A stretch of 64,000 nt of DNA from Shimia thalassica (GTDB taxonomy: Bacteria; Pseudomonadota; Alphaproteobacteria; Rhodobacterales; Rhodobacteraceae): NCBI RefSeq assembly GCF_001458215.1, contig NZ_CYTW01000001.1, positions 372,001 through 436,000 of the forward strand, written 5' to 3'. Positions 16,510 through 25,599 of the stretch are shown one piece after another. Position 1 is the first letter of the stretch; every line of letters begins with the position of its first letter. Position numbers and translations under genes: made by a program. Below the pieces are notes generated by a model. That model searched no databases. It was not told where the DNA came from and saw only the letters and a program-made list of their open reading frames with translations.

Positions 16510-17682
16510 ATGCCTGACGCAATCAAAAATATCCTACTTTCATGGGGTCGAGGGCGGAATGCTTTGTTGTATGGCCCGCCGGCAACAGGCAAAACTCGCT
16601 TAATCAGCGAGCTTTTTGAAATCCTCAACAGTCCACCCGAAGCCGAACAGGGGATTTGGCTAGACCCCGCCGAAACCGAAACACCGTTTGTTCGACCGGA
16701 GTTGGAAATCCCGATCCCCCGACCGGTCAAAGTTGTTTGGACAACTTTTCACCAATCGTATGGATATGAGGATTTCGTTCTCGGTCTCAGACCTGAAATG
16801 ACTTCTGAGGGGACGCAGCTCCGGCCTTGGTCTGGAGTTTTCCTCGATGCGGCCCTCGAAATTTCCGACCCCGAAACCGACGTAAACTCAGTTGTAATTT
16901 TCATTGACGAAATCAATCGGGGTAATGCAGCGAGAATTTTCGGCGAGTTTATGACCTTTTTGGATTTCGACTATAGAGAAGAGGGAAGTGTCCCTCTCCC
17001 GTTGCCGTTAAGACAGCTGTCATTTGAAAGTGGTGTAAGTGAGGAAATCCGACGACCCGGCGGCAAGACGGCCACAATTCCTGAAGGGTTCACCTTTCCC
17101 AAACACGTGTATGTTGTTTCCACAATGAACAGCGTTGATAGAGCTGCAGTACCGATCGACAGTGCTCTGGCACGCCGATTTGACCGTATTGAGATGCGGC
17201 CAAACCTAGACGTTCTTGGAAAACTTTGGGGGCTGACAAGAGAAACAATCAATGCACCAACGGACGAAAATTGGGAGACATTGTCCCCGTTTGAAACCAC
17301 CTACTTGCTACTCGATCGTCTGAACGCCTTAATTGCGGGCGACCTTGGGCCGGAGTTCGAGCTTGGGCACGGGCTTTTGGTTTCCATCCAAGCCGCCGCA
17401 AGCGATACAGGGGTTCCAATTTCTGAGGATCAAGTTTGGCGCGACATAGCGCGTGTCTGGGACGACGTGTTGTTCCCTCAGCTTGAAGACAGGTATTCTG
17501 GCCGCCCCGAACAGCTTATAGAATTGCTACGGGTCGATAGCCCTCCTGCCACCGGTGAAATCGCATGGGCGCTGCGCACTACTATAGGCAACAGCTCGCC
17601 AACTCGTACGCTTGCGCCCGTTCGAGTTAGCGACCTTGATCTAGAAATTGTCAAAAGGTCCTTCAGGTGGCTTACGAGGTAA
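16510..17682 (+). CDS. mcrB: McrB-type AAA+ GTPase, core domain only
   Basis: A 390-residue AAA+ motor. Walker A GPPATGKT is at residues 22-29, Walker B FIDEINRG at D133-E134, and the McrB-specific GTP-binding signature MNSVDR at M206-R211, with the ARRF sensor-2 region after it. McrB normally carries an N-terminal DNA-binding domain of 150 residues or more; here the AAA+ fold starts within 20 residues of the N terminus. It should hydrolyse GTP, translocate DNA and drive McrC cleavage. It overlaps mcrC by 16 bases. Confidence 0.9.
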   Translation: MPDAIKNILLSWGRGRNALLYGPPATGKTRLISELFEILNSPPEAEQGIWLDPAETETPFVRPELEIPIPRPVKVVWTTFHQSYGYEDFVLGLRPEMTSEGTQLRPWSGVFLDAALEISDPETDVNSVVIFIDEINRGNAARIFGEFMTFLDFDYREEGSVPLPLPLRQLSFESGVSEEIRRPGGKTATIPEGFTFPKHVYVVSTMNSVDRAAVPIDSALARRFDRIEMRPNLDVLGKLWGLTRETINAPTDENWETLSPFETTYLLLDRLNALIAGDLGPEFELGHGLLVSIQAAASDTGVPISEDQVWRDIARVWDDVLFPQLEDRYSGRPEQLIELLRVDSPPATGEIAWALRTTIGNSSPTRTLAPVRVSDLDLEIVKRSFRWLTR

Positions 17683-18950
17683 TCGCGCAACCTCGAATTG
17701 AGCTCCAAGAGTACGGCGAGCCGGTTTTATACAGGGCGGACAAAATGGATCTCGATCTTTTAGCTAGCGCAAATAAGCGTTGGCGAAGAGAATTGGGAAT
17801 TCCGTTTGATCCAATTCGCGTAGAAATCCACGATGAAAATATGGTGAAACTACGTGCCGAAGCGGTAACTGGAGTACTTCGCATAGGCAAAGTCGACATA
17901 GAAATTGCTCCAAAATTTCTCAGCGCCGAGACCAAAAATTGGCAAACAGTACTTTGGCGAATTCTTTCGGTCGTAGAGGGAGGGCACGTTGATGAAAATT
18001 TGACGACGGCCCAATCAATCGCTTCGCAGTCTTTACCTGATCTGCTTGCGGAGATGTTTCTTAAGTCCTACGCAAGAGGCGCAGCCCGCGGACTTCCTCG
18101 CGGCTATCGGAACGAGCAGAGAAGCGGATCTATGCTGCGCGGAAGCATCGATACGTCGCGCCTCGGAGATTGGGTCGCACGTCCGTGGGAGCTTCACTAT
18201 GTAACGGATTTCTTGACCGACGACACGGCCCTTGCTCGGCTTCTTCGTTGGTCGGCCAACTGCCTTGCTGCAACAGTAAAAACGCCTGCGCGATCTAGGG
18301 CCCTCCTTGAGATCGCAGCCGGCTTAGCTCATGTCGGAAGACATCCCCCCCACATTGCTGATGCAAGGCAAATAGGTCTCGGTATCCAATATAGAGAACT
18401 TGAGCCTGCTCGAATTGTTGGGTTGCTATTACTTGAAGGGTTTGGAGTTCACCATGCAAAAGGCAACTTTTCACTTTCTGGATTTCTCTGGAACTCGGAC
18501 CTGATCTACGAAAACTATGTCTTTTGGCTTTGCCAAAGAGCGGCTGCGCATCAGGGAAGCCGTGTAGACAAGCGCAGGATTGTATTTGGTGAAGTTGTCT
18601 CCGGAGGCGGCACAAAATTGGTAACAGAGCCAGATGTTGTGTTTCGCGACACCAAGGGCACGCCGATTGCCGTATCGGACGCTAAGTACAAACGCTTGGG
18701 GACCCGCCCTAAATCATCGGACACCTATCAGCTAGTTACTGCGGCGCATGTCCTTGGGTGTCAACGTGTTTCTCTCACGTACCCAGTGGCTCAAGATAGA
18801 TCACCAACATACTGGCGGATTTCGTCTAGTTTAGGCGGGCTTGACATCGTGTTAACGGCTCTTCCTCTTAACCTAATGCTACTCTTGCAACCAAAGGGGC
18901 CGCAACAATTAGTTGACGCTATCCATGGCTGGCTCAGTAACAAGTTTTAA
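17667..18950 (+). CDS. mcrC: McrC-type endonuclease subunit
   Basis: A 427-residue McrC. The N-terminal half binds and stimulates McrB; the C-terminal PD-(D/E)xK nuclease core shows TEPDVVF with D323 and DAKYK with D338 and K340. GTG 17667 lies inside the mcrB end, so translation is coupled. McrC cuts both strands when translocating McrBC complexes stall or collide. The last gene of the cassette and the last complete gene of the element. Confidence 0.9.
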   Translation: MAYEVIAQPRIELQEYGEPVLYRADKMDLDLLASANKRWRRELGIPFDPIRVEIHDENMVKLRAEAVTGVLRIGKVDIEIAPKFLSAETKNWQTVLWRILSVVEGGHVDENLTTAQSIASQSLPDLLAEMFLKSYARGAARGLPRGYRNEQRSGSMLRGSIDTSRLGDWVARPWELHYVTDFLTDDTALARLLRWSANCLAATVKTPARSRALLEIAAGLAHVGRHPPHIADARQIGLGIQYRELEPARIVGLLLLEGFGVHHAKGNFSLSGFLWNSDLIYENYVFWLCQRAAAHQGSRVDKRRIVFGEVVSGGGTKLVTEPDVVFRDTKGTPIAVSDAKYKRLGTRPKSSDTYQLVTAAHVLGCQRVSLTYPVAQDRSPTYWRISSSLGGLDIVLTALPLNLMLLLQPKGPQQLVDAIHGWLSNKF

Positions 18951-19042
18951 CTTTGAAGCGCTGCTCACTTCAGCGAGAAGGAGCTCAGGCTGGCCTTCGA
19001 TCGCTATCGCATCCTTTGTGCAGAGCGTGCACTGCTCAAAAT

Positions 19043-19104
19043 GTAACATCCAAATGTAACACGACAGGCGTTGTCAGGGGTTGCAGGGGCATACTTGAGT
19101 AACA
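19043..19104 (+). promoter_or_regulatory. GTAACA repeats near the right end, possible integrase arm sites
   Basis: GTAACA at 19043, 19056 and 19099, matching the left-end cluster (4875-4940). Located 50-110 bp inside attR. Confidence 0.45.
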
Positions 19105-19154
19105 TCTGGGCTTCCGAAACCCCAATAAATAAGGGGTTTCAGATTTCTTGGGTA

Positions 19155-19205
19155 GGTCTCCAAAACCGTAGGCCCACAGTTCGAGTCTGTGTGCCCCTGC
19201 CATTT
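19155..19205 (+). repeat. attR, 51-bp direct repeat of tRNA-Trp 3' half
   Basis: Perfect copy of 4754-4804 without the 5' half of the tRNA, so it is not a functional tRNA gene. Marks the right end of the integrated element. Confidence 0.95.
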
Positions 19206-19325
19206 TCCACAAAACTGAAAAGAAATTGATATGTTACCACCGAGGATATCTTGCGCAAATTCGGCAAAGCCCGAAGTCTCTTCTTCCATGACTTTTTCCT
19301 ATTTTTTTTGCTGCTTTGCCGCTGA

Positions 19326-20141
19326 TTAATCTTCGGCCTCTACCGCGTCTAAAGAAGCCAGAAGTCTTGCGGGACAATGAAATGAGTTATCTTTTAGAAT
19401 CTTCCTACAGTAGCCGGAGATCAAAAGAAGAAGGTGAGACTCACTCACAAGTGGTAAAGGTAACTTGTCTGGAAATTCAATTATTCTAACGACCGGATAA
19501 ACGCCAAACGATGAAATGGAAACTGACTTTACACAACCCTTTGGATCGTGATTGGGGTCAGCAACAATGACAAACCCGCTAACTTCATTTTTCTGAGAGG
19601 CTTGCCACGCTCCATAGCATCCAGCGCCAAGTCGCGAGATGCCGTTGTCGACTATGTCTCGCACTGAAGGATGTGCGGCAGAGACATCCAAGCCACGCGC
19701 CTGAAGGTCTGCTTTGTCAATCGCCTCCTTGTTTTCGATATCTGGTAGGAAAACAACTATGTAGTTGGCCTTGGGACTGAAGAGACTTTTTTCGGTAAAC
19801 CAAGTTGAACTCTCACCAACTAAAGAGGCGTATGTGAGGCTCAATTCAGCTACAGAACTGATTGTAGAAGCGGCGAAAAACATGTCATCAGCAGATGCCG
19901 CACCCAAAATCTCTAATCTGACCGGTTCCGTCCATTGGATCAGGCTATCGTGGCTAGGATTTTCGCGGGTGTATCTATCCTTGCGCTCAAGGAAGCTCTC
20001 CTCCTCAGCATATGCGGTCGAGAAAAGAAGCATTGAGTTGGTCAAACAAAAAAGTACAGCCAACATTATTACCCATTTAGTTCGATCCAACCGGCCACAA
20101 CAAAAAGATGAATCGGTAGCTTTTGAGTGTCTCAATTTCAT
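19326..20141 (-). CDS. Exported hypothetical protein, possibly DUF2927-like
   Basis: A 271-residue protein with an N-terminal hydrophobic segment (about residues 24-45, ending STAYAEEE) that looks like a signal peptide. The mature part has a pattern (IQWTEPVRLEI; KANYIVVFLP; cysteines in GAGCYGAW and KGCVKSV) that loosely recalls DUF2927 proteins of Rhodobacteraceae; this is weak. AT-richer than the neighbouring core genes. Located just outside attR on the minus strand. Confidence 0.55.
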   Translation of the reverse strand: MKLRHSKATDSSFCCGRLDRTKWVIMLAVLFCLTNSMLLFSTAYAEEESFLERKDRYTRENPSHDSLIQWTEPVRLEILGAASADDMFFAASTISSVAELSLTYASLVGESSTWFTEKSLFSPKANYIVVFLPDIENKEAIDKADLQARGLDVSAAHPSVRDIVDNGISRLGAGCYGAWQASQKNEVSGFVIVADPNHDPKGCVKSVSISSFGVYPVVRIIEFPDKLPLPLVSESHLLLLISGYCRKILKDNSFHCPARLLASLDAVEAED

Positions 20142-20485
20142 TTATCCCCGATCTCATAGATTCGCAGAAAAGCATCAAAGAACTCTTGCCTCTCAGAAAG
20201 GCAAAGTCCTTTTTGTAAGTTACGCAACATCACAGCCATAAGCCGATTCATAACTTCACACGTTCCTCAAAGCGCCCCTCAAAACACAAAGCCGCTGTCG
20301 CCAAGCTGATGACAAGCGTTTCTGCGGATGCGCGAGATCGCTTTGCCACTTTTGGGCCATTGGTCACGTCGAAGGGTGTATTTTGTCAGCGCTGAGGGAC
20401 CGATTGCGATCCAGCATAACCGAGGCAGGGATAAGCACGGGCAGGCCGCATCGAGATGCGCGGCCTGTGTATCGTTTTTCGTCGC
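20142..20485. other. Gene-free stretch
   Basis: Between the start of the exported protein gene and the end of the sulfotransferase gene. A GC-rich hairpin at about 20442-20467 (CAGGCC...GGCCTG) may end the sulfotransferase transcript, but it lacks a clear T-run in that direction. Nothing else seen. Confidence 0.4.
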
Positions 20486-21307
20486 TTAAGGTCTCGGGAA
20501 GATAGTTCCTTCAGAGTCGCTGCATGCTGTCTGAGTGCTGTCATTGGGAAACAGCTTGGCAGCTACTTTTTGCGCGTGTGGCAAAAGCTCTTTTTTAGGG
20601 AAGTACTCGTCATCCTTGATCGCCTGACGCGTCAGTTTGAAGTTTTCCCAACCTTCGACAGGCGCATCAACAACAACGGGTTCTTTTTTGGCGTAGTGAA
20701 TCTTTTTGATCCGCGCAAAGGTGCCTTGTGTTTCAAAGTCGGTCACAGACATGTCGAGTTCTTTTTCAACGAGATTGAGCACATCGTTTACTTCGCAATC
20801 GTCGACGTTGATCGTGATGACCCGACCAAAGGGCAATGTCCAAACCGGTTGGAATTGCGCACAGACATGCGGGTCGGATGTTGAGGGGCGCTCGCGTGGG
20901 ATCTTTTTCAAGACTTTCACGAAGTCATTAAATGACAAGCCGTCTTTTGACATGCTGATGCCGGCACGATTTTGAATCTGGGTATCGATCACGTTGTACC
21001 GCACGCAATGGCGGAACTGCGAGATAAGCCGTTTGGCGGGATCACGGGTGACCTTGAGAAGGGTCCAGTTGTCTGGGTCGGCTTTCGCGAATGCCTGTTT
21101 GCGCTGCTTGTAGACCTGAGAGTTGTAATAGACCTTGTTGCGGAAATCGTGCGGCCAATGCGAGAAATAGTTGGCGGCGGGCAAAAGGTTTTCTTTCAGA
21201 AGGAACCAGATGATCGCATGAGAACAGGCAGATTTGGGCGAGAAGGACAGCACCACCCGTTTCTGGCTGAAAATCAGCGGCATCGGTGTCACGTTGAGCT
21301 GTTGCAT
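20486..21307 (-). CDS. Sulfotransferase family protein
   Basis: A 273-residue protein with the PAPS-binding pattern of sulfotransferases: the 5'-phosphosulfate loop SPKSACSH at residues 23-30, preceded by a hydrophobic strand, and the 3'-phosphate motif VTRDPAKRLISQF at residues 86-98. Family members transfer sulfate from PAPS to carbohydrates or other acceptors, and in roseobacters they often modify surface polysaccharide. The acceptor here is unknown. It stands alone between two unrelated genes. Confidence 0.75.
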   Translation of the reverse strand: MQQLNVTPMPLIFSQKRVVLSFSPKSACSHAIIWFLLKENLLPAANYFSHWPHDFRNKVYYNSQVYKQRKQAFAKADPDNWTLLKVTRDPAKRLISQFRHCVRYNVIDTQIQNRAGISMSKDGLSFNDFVKVLKKIPRERPSTSDPHVCAQFQPVWTLPFGRVITINVDDCEVNDVLNLVEKELDMSVTDFETQGTFARIKKIHYAKKEPVVVDAPVEGWENFKLTRQAIKDDEYFPKKELLPHAQKVAAKLFPNDSTQTACSDSEGTIFPRP

Positions 21308-21822
21308 TTCAAAAGATCTCTTACAGAAAAGGCCAAAGGCATCGCGGTTATGTCATGCGGAACAGGGTCGCATTCTTGGTGGGTCGGTCGCATTGAAAAT
21401 CAAAGCAGAACACGGGAAAACCTCCCGACCGCAGCGTTATAGGCCGAAATTTTTGTGCGTGTAAGAGGGCACATGGTTGCGGCCGAAAACTGTTCCGAAT
21501 TTGCCAGATCAAGTGCCATGTTCCGTTTGGTGTGATCCGGGATCGGGCCATAATGAAATGGGGGAACACCTTGCGGTGATCCATATTGACCCGGTCGGGC
21601 TGGTCTGTTCTTTCATGGTGCAGAGAAGTTTTGATTCTGCGACAAGTGTCACGGAATCGCCCTACTTTTGACCTTTAATCACCCTAATTGGCCTTCAAAA
21701 TGTCACGATACATCCATGGATGTGCCGGGATTGGGTGCTGCTGCCAACGAAACCCGTCCCGTAGGGGGAAACAGGCACATGTGATTGATTCGCCTGTGCC
21801 AGAAACATGGGAAGTGGTTGCC
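21308..21822. other. Gene-free stretch of about 515 bp
   Basis: Between the sulfotransferase start and the next plus-strand gene. I see no protein, RNA or repeat that I can support; it should contain both divergent promoters. Confidence 0.4.
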
Positions 21823-22290
21823 ATGACCAGTAAGCACGGACTTTTCCGGTCCGATGGTCGGCCTGCGCGTCAGTATGGCGAAGAGATCATCGAACCAGGA
21901 CAGGAATTCAATGAAGAGACGCTGGATGTCATCCGGTCTCTTGTTGATGAGAAGCATGATGCAACAGAAGCCTTATCAGGCTTGGAGACCGATCATGCAC
22001 CAGACGCGGAATGGGAGGCGCCGAAAGTCTCGGATGATGACCCTGAGCCGCCTGAAGGCCTCTTGGGCATAGAATTGCGGGACGACGAACCGCAGCCCGC
22101 GTTAAAGCCGTTATTGCATTTTTCCGAACCACAAGAAGAGGCGCCCCTGTCGCCGCCAACAGATTGGGTGTCCAAGGCGCATCAGGATGCGCAGGGTGGC
22201 GCGCGCCGCCGATTGCTGTGGCGTGTGGATACCTATGCGCGCGGGGTTGCTGTGGTGTTTTTGGCAGTTGTTGCTGTCTGGGCTTTCTGA
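21823..22290 (+). CDS. Hypothetical protein with C-terminal membrane anchor
   Basis: A 155-residue acidic, proline-rich protein ending in one hydrophobic helix (GVAVVFLAVVAVWAF) preceded by RRRLLWRVD, so it would be tail-anchored with its bulk in the cytoplasm. The start at 21823 (MTSKHGLFRSDGRP) was preferred over upstream in-frame codons because the residues before it look non-coding. No family recognised. It sits directly before secE in the same orientation. Confidence 0.6.
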   Translation: MTSKHGLFRSDGRPARQYGEEIIEPGQEFNEETLDVIRSLVDEKHDATEALSGLETDHAPDAEWEAPKVSDDDPEPPEGLLGIELRDDEPQPALKPLLHFSEPQEEAPLSPPTDWVSKAHQDAQGGARRRLLWRVDTYARGVAVVFLAVVAVWAF

Positions 22291-22435
22291 GCAAAGCTGA
22301 CACCCTTGGCGGCTTTATCGGAAAGACGCATCGGGGTCGCAACCTCGATGCGTTTTCTCTTGGGGCAATCGACCCCTTGAAATTGTCTGGCGCGCCGCGT
22401 ATGTGAGCCTCTGATCCAGTCAAAGAAGAAGCATC

Positions 22436-22633
22436 ATGGCCAAAACCAATCCACTTACCTTTATTCAGCAGGTCCGTGCAGAGGTCTCGAAAGTCGTCTG
22501 GCCAACCCGCCGCGAAGTTCTTTTGACAACCGTTATGGTTTTCATCATGGCCGCACTGACAGCGGTGTTCTTCTTCCTGGTTGATCTCATCGTCAGAAGC
22601 GGACTGCAGGGCATCCTGTCAATGTTCGGCTAA
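22436..22633 (+). CDS. secE: Preprotein translocase subunit SecE
   Basis: A 65-residue single-span SecE of the short alphaproteobacterial type. The amphipathic conserved part FIQQVRAEVSKVVWPTRREV is followed by the membrane helix (TTVMVFIMAALTAVFFFLVD). It clamps SecY in the SecYEG export channel. It lies upstream of nusG as in most bacteria, but with an unusually long spacer. Confidence 0.95.
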   Translation: MAKTNPLTFIQQVRAEVSKVVWPTRREVLLTTVMVFIMAALTAVFFFLVDLIVRSGLQGILSMFG

Positions 22634-23000
22634 GCCATTCCGGCTTTGACGCGAGAATTCGAGCCGCGATTCGGGGCTTGATTACAAATCAGTTAAACAA
22701 CAGCCGAGTTTCTTTGCGCAGGGCGGTCAGCGGCGCAAAGCGTTTCCGGCGAAAGCGGTGTCCTTCATTGGGGCTTTGCCGCAACGGATGTTGTCGGTCC
22801 TTATCGCAACGAATTTCGTCAGATATTTCGTTTGTGCTTGAACCGAGAGCGTTTGGGATGTAATTCCCGCAGGAAATCCGGAAATGGCGTGCGGCGATTC
22901 GTGTTGCGCGCCGCTTTTTTGTTCCGGCCAAGGCGGCAACGCCTTTAGCAATGAGATTATTTCCGGCCTTGGGTCGGATGAAGACGGGAAGAGCGATCAA
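22634..23000. promoter_or_regulatory. Long secE-nusG spacer with terminator-like hairpin
   Basis: A 367-bp gene-free stretch. GCGGCG (22891-22896) and CGCCGC (22909-22914) form a stem followed by TTTTTT at 22915-22920, resembling an intrinsic terminator or attenuator about 80 bp before nusG. No ORF with a convincing start is present. nusG may therefore have its own promoter or be regulated by attenuation. Confidence 0.5.
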
Positions 23001-23534
23001 ATGGCGAAACGGTGGTACTCGGTTAGTGTTCTGTCGAACTTCGAAAAGAAGATCGCTGAGCAAATCCGCACGTCGGTTGCCGAAAAGGGTCTCGAAGACG
23101 AGATCGACGAAGTGCTGGTTCCGACCGAAGAAGTGATCGAAGTGCGCCGTGGTAAGAAAGTTACCACAGAGCGCCGTTTCATGCCGGGCTATGTTCTGGT
23201 CCACATGGAAATGAGCGATCAGGGTTATCACCTGATCAACTCGATCAACCGCGTCACTGGTTTTTTGGGCCCGCAAGGTCGCCCGATGCCAATGCGTGAC
23301 GCAGAAGTGAACGGCATCCTGAACCGCGTTCAGGAAGGCGAAGACGCGCCGAAGTTGTTGATCTCGTTCGAAGTGGGCGAAAAGGTCAAAGTCAACGACG
23401 GCCCATTCGAAGACTTCGACGGCATGGTCGAAGAAGTTGATGACGACAACCAGCGCCTCAAGGTGACGGTGTCGATCTTTGGCCGCGAAACGCCGGTCGA
23501 ACTGGAATTCACTCAGGTCACAAAACAGATCTGA
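23001..23534 (+). CDS. nusG: Transcription termination/antitermination protein NusG
   Basis: A 177-residue protein with the NGN domain ([20 protein letters not shown] at the N terminus; [14 protein letters not shown] around 58-70) and a C-terminal KOW domain ([20 protein letters not shown], about 125-145). NusG binds the RNA polymerase clamp and links it with Rho or the ribosome. The start at 23001 gives the standard length; the frame is open upstream. Confidence 0.97.
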   Translation: MAKRWYSVSVLSNFEKKIAEQIRTSVAEKGLEDEIDEVLVPTEEVIEVRRGKKVTTERRFMPGYVLVHMEMSDQGYHLINSINRVTGFLGPQGRPMPMRDAEVNGILNRVQEGEDAPKLLISFEVGEKVKVNDGPFEDFDGMVEEVDDDNQRLKVTVSIFGRETPVELEFTQVTKQI

Positions 23535-23555
23535 GTTTAACCGAGTGGGAGGCGA

Positions 23556-23571
23556 GCGCATCGCGATGCGC
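23556..23571. repeat. Perfect 16-bp palindrome in the nusG-rplK gap
   Basis: GCGCATCGCGATGCGC lies 22 bases after nusG in the 104-base leader of rplK. It could be a stem of the L11 leader or a processing site; purpose unknown. Confidence 0.4.
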
Positions 23572-23638
23572 GGACTGAACCACACAACTAGAGCCCGAGG
23601 AACGCGTTCCGAGGGTGTTGGAAAGAAGGAGAGGCCAC

Positions 23639-24064
23639 ATGGCCAAGAAACTCGCCGGCACGATGAAGTTGCAAGTGCCCGCCGGTCAAGCAAACCCGTC
23701 GCCGCCCGTAGGTCCGGCTTTGGGTCAGCGCGGCATCAACATCATGGAATTCTGTAAGGCATTCAACGCCAAGACACAGGACATGGAAGCTGGTGCACCT
23801 TGCCCGACTGTCATCACATACTATCAGGACAAGTCCTTCACCATGGACATCAAGACGCCTCCTGCGTCTTACTACCTGATCAAGGCCGCTGGTCTTAAAT
23901 CCGGTGCAAACCTGCCCGGTCGCGAGACCGTTGGTTCGGTGACCCCTGCTCAGGTGAAAGAAATCGCCGAAGCAAAAATGAAAGACCTGAACGCAAACGA
24001 CATCGATGCTGCTATGCAGATTATCCTTGGTTCGGCACGTTCGATGGGCATCGAGGTAAAGTAA
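23639..24064 (+). CDS. rplK: 50S ribosomal protein L11
   Basis: A 141-residue L11. The N-terminal [16 protein letters not shown], the proline-rich [14 protein letters not shown] segment and the C-terminal rRNA-binding part ([17 protein letters not shown]) are all standard. Start chosen at 23639 after AAGGAGAGG. L11 forms the GTPase-associated centre with the L10/L12 stalk. The stop overlaps the rplA start (TAATG). Confidence 0.98.
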   Translation: MAKKLAGTMKLQVPAGQANPSPPVGPALGQRGINIMEFCKAFNAKTQDMEAGAPCPTVITYYQDKSFTMDIKTPPASYYLIKAAGLKSGANLPGRETVGSVTPAQVKEIAEAKMKDLNANDIDAAMQIILGSARSMGIEVK

Positions 24065-24762
24065 TGGCTAAACTTGGTAAGCGCACAACTGCTGCTCGTG
24101 CAGCGTTCGCAGGCAAAAGCAACCTCACCGTTGAAGAAGCTGTCGCTCTGGTCAAGAACTCGGCAACATCGAAGTTCGACGAGACTGTAGAAATCGCAGT
24201 TTGTCTGGGTGTTGACCCACGTCACGCGGACCAGATGGTTCGTGGTGTTGTTGGTCTGCCTAACGGCACAGGTAAAACTGTACGCGTTGCTGTTTTCGCA
24301 CGTGGTCCAAAAGCTGAAGAAGCTCAGGCCGCTGGCGCTGACATCGTTGGTGCAGAAGATCTGATGGAAACCGTTCAAGGCGGCACCATCGACTTTGATC
24401 GCTGCATTGCAACACCTGACATGATGCCTGTTGTTGGTCGTCTGGGTAAAGTGCTTGGTCCACGTAACCTGATGCCAAACCCGAAAGTTGGAACTGTGAC
24501 TATGGACGTGGCTGATGCCGTGGCCAAAGCCAAAGGTGGCGAAGTCCAGTTCAAAGCTGAAAAAGCTGGTGTTGTTCACGCCGGTGTTGGCAAAGCTTCC
24601 TTCGACGAAGCCAAGCTGGTTGAAAACGTTCGCGCCTTTATGGACGCCGTTTTGAAAGCCCGCCCAACAGGTGCCAAAGGCGCATACGTCAAGAAAATCG
24701 CTCTGAGCTCGACAATGGGCCCCGGCGTAACAATTGACGTTGACAACGCTGCCGCGCAATAA
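24064..24762 (+). CDS. rplA: 50S ribosomal protein L1
   Basis: A 232-residue L1 with the usual features: [20 protein letters not shown] near 40, [15 protein letters not shown] near 130 and a C terminus ending [10 protein letters not shown]. It makes the mobile L1 stalk that helps release deacylated tRNA, and in many bacteria it represses its own operon by binding the mRNA. Coupled to rplK by a one-base overlap. Confidence 0.98.
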   Translation: MAKLGKRTTAARAAFAGKSNLTVEEAVALVKNSATSKFDETVEIAVCLGVDPRHADQMVRGVVGLPNGTGKTVRVAVFARGPKAEEAQAAGADIVGAEDLMETVQGGTIDFDRCIATPDMMPVVGRLGKVLGPRNLMPNPKVGTVTMDVADAVAKAKGGEVQFKAEKAGVVHAGVGKASFDEAKLVENVRAFMDAVLKARPTGAKGAYVKKIALSSTMGPGVTIDVDNAAAQ

Positions 24763-25008
24763 GCGCTAAAGAATTCTTCGGGGCAACCCGATGAATGGCG
24801 GGGCCGCGACATAGGCCCCGTCCTGTCCGAGACGGAGGGTGAAGGAAACTTCATAATTCCTTCCTGAGATGGGAAACGAGACGAGAATTTTCCGTAAGGT
24901 TTCGACCTTCGGGCGATCTGGCCTCGGGACCCGTAGACAAGGACCCGAACGGTGGGGCAACCCGCCAAAACTGAGCCGGGGAGAGATCCCCAAATTTGGA
25001 GTAAAACT
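24763..25008 (+). promoter_or_regulatory. L10 leader (autoregulatory mRNA region before rplJ)
   Basis: A 246-base gap between rplA and rplJ that folds well by eye: CGGGGCC / GGCCCCG around 24797-24817 and GGGG-AGAGAT-CCCC just before the rplJ SD. This is where the known L10(L12) leader sits in bacteria; binding of L10-L12 represses rplJL translation. A covariance match was not possible, so the exact structure is inferred. It should also hold the rplJ promoter. Confidence 0.6.
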
Positions 25009-25527
25009 GTGGATAGAGCCCAGAAAGAGAAATTGGTCGACGAGCTCGGCCAGATCTTCGAAAGCTCTGGCGTCGTAGTGGTTGCACACTACGCGGGCCT
25101 CACGGTTGCTGACATGCAGGACCTTCGCGCACGTGCTCGTGAAGCGGGTGGTGCTGTTCGTGTTGCCAAAAATAAGCTCGCCAAGATCGCCCTCGAGGGT
25201 AAGCCCTGCGCAAGCATCGCTGACTATCTCGATGGCATGACCGTTTTGACCTATTCCGAGGACCCTGTGGCAGCTGCCAAAGTGGCCGAGGACTTCGCCA
25301 AGGAGAACAAAAAGTTCGCTATCCTTGGTGGTGCAATGGGTGAAAACGCGTTGGACCGTGCCGGTGTAGAAGCCGTGTCGAAAATGCCTTCGCGCGAGGA
25401 GCTTATTGCTTCGATCGTTGGCTGTATCGGCGCACCTGCTTCGAACATCGCTGGTGCAATTGGCGCGCCTGCAAGCAACATCGCTGGCATTCTGTCGACC
25501 ATCGAGGATCGTGCAGAAGCTGCGTAA
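25009..25527 (+). CDS. rplJ: 50S ribosomal protein L10
   Basis: A 172-residue L10 read from a GTG start at 25009 ([13 protein letters not shown]), chosen because it fits the family N terminus and follows GGAG. The conserved [15 protein letters not shown] is near residues 24-38. The C-terminal helix carries a repeated alanine-rich motif ([10 protein letters not shown] twice) that anchors L12 dimers. The GTG start and the structured leader both fit tight autoregulation. Confidence 0.97.
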   Translation: MDRAQKEKLVDELGQIFESSGVVVVAHYAGLTVADMQDLRARAREAGGAVRVAKNKLAKIALEGKPCASIADYLDGMTVLTYSEDPVAAAKVAEDFAKENKKFAILGGAMGENALDRAGVEAVSKMPSREELIASIVGCIGAPASNIAGAIGAPASNIAGILSTIEDRAEAA

Positions 25528-25599
25528 GCAACTTGAGAACCGCGTGTGGGTAAATACCCGGCGTTGGAACACATAATATATATACGGAAAGAGTCTAAA

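Larger units (their letters stand above)
4754..19205. mobile_element. Integrative element in tRNA-Trp (phage-satellite-like), about 14.4 kb
   Basis: The element is bounded by a perfect 51-bp direct repeat from the 3' half of tRNA-Trp. An integrase at the left end points towards the left junction. A divergent excisionase-like gene, a primase-polymerase, a RepA-like ATPase, small HTH proteins, a toxin-antitoxin pair and a restriction cassette follow. No capsid, portal, tail, relaxase or type IV secretion genes are seen. This int / regulator / primase-helicase order is what is known from Gram-negative phage-inducible islands; assigning it to that class is inference. Confidence 0.88.

Noticed and set aside
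19155-19205. Second tRNA-Trp gene
   Set aside because: Only the 3' half is present; it is the attR copy, without acceptor 5' strand or D arm.
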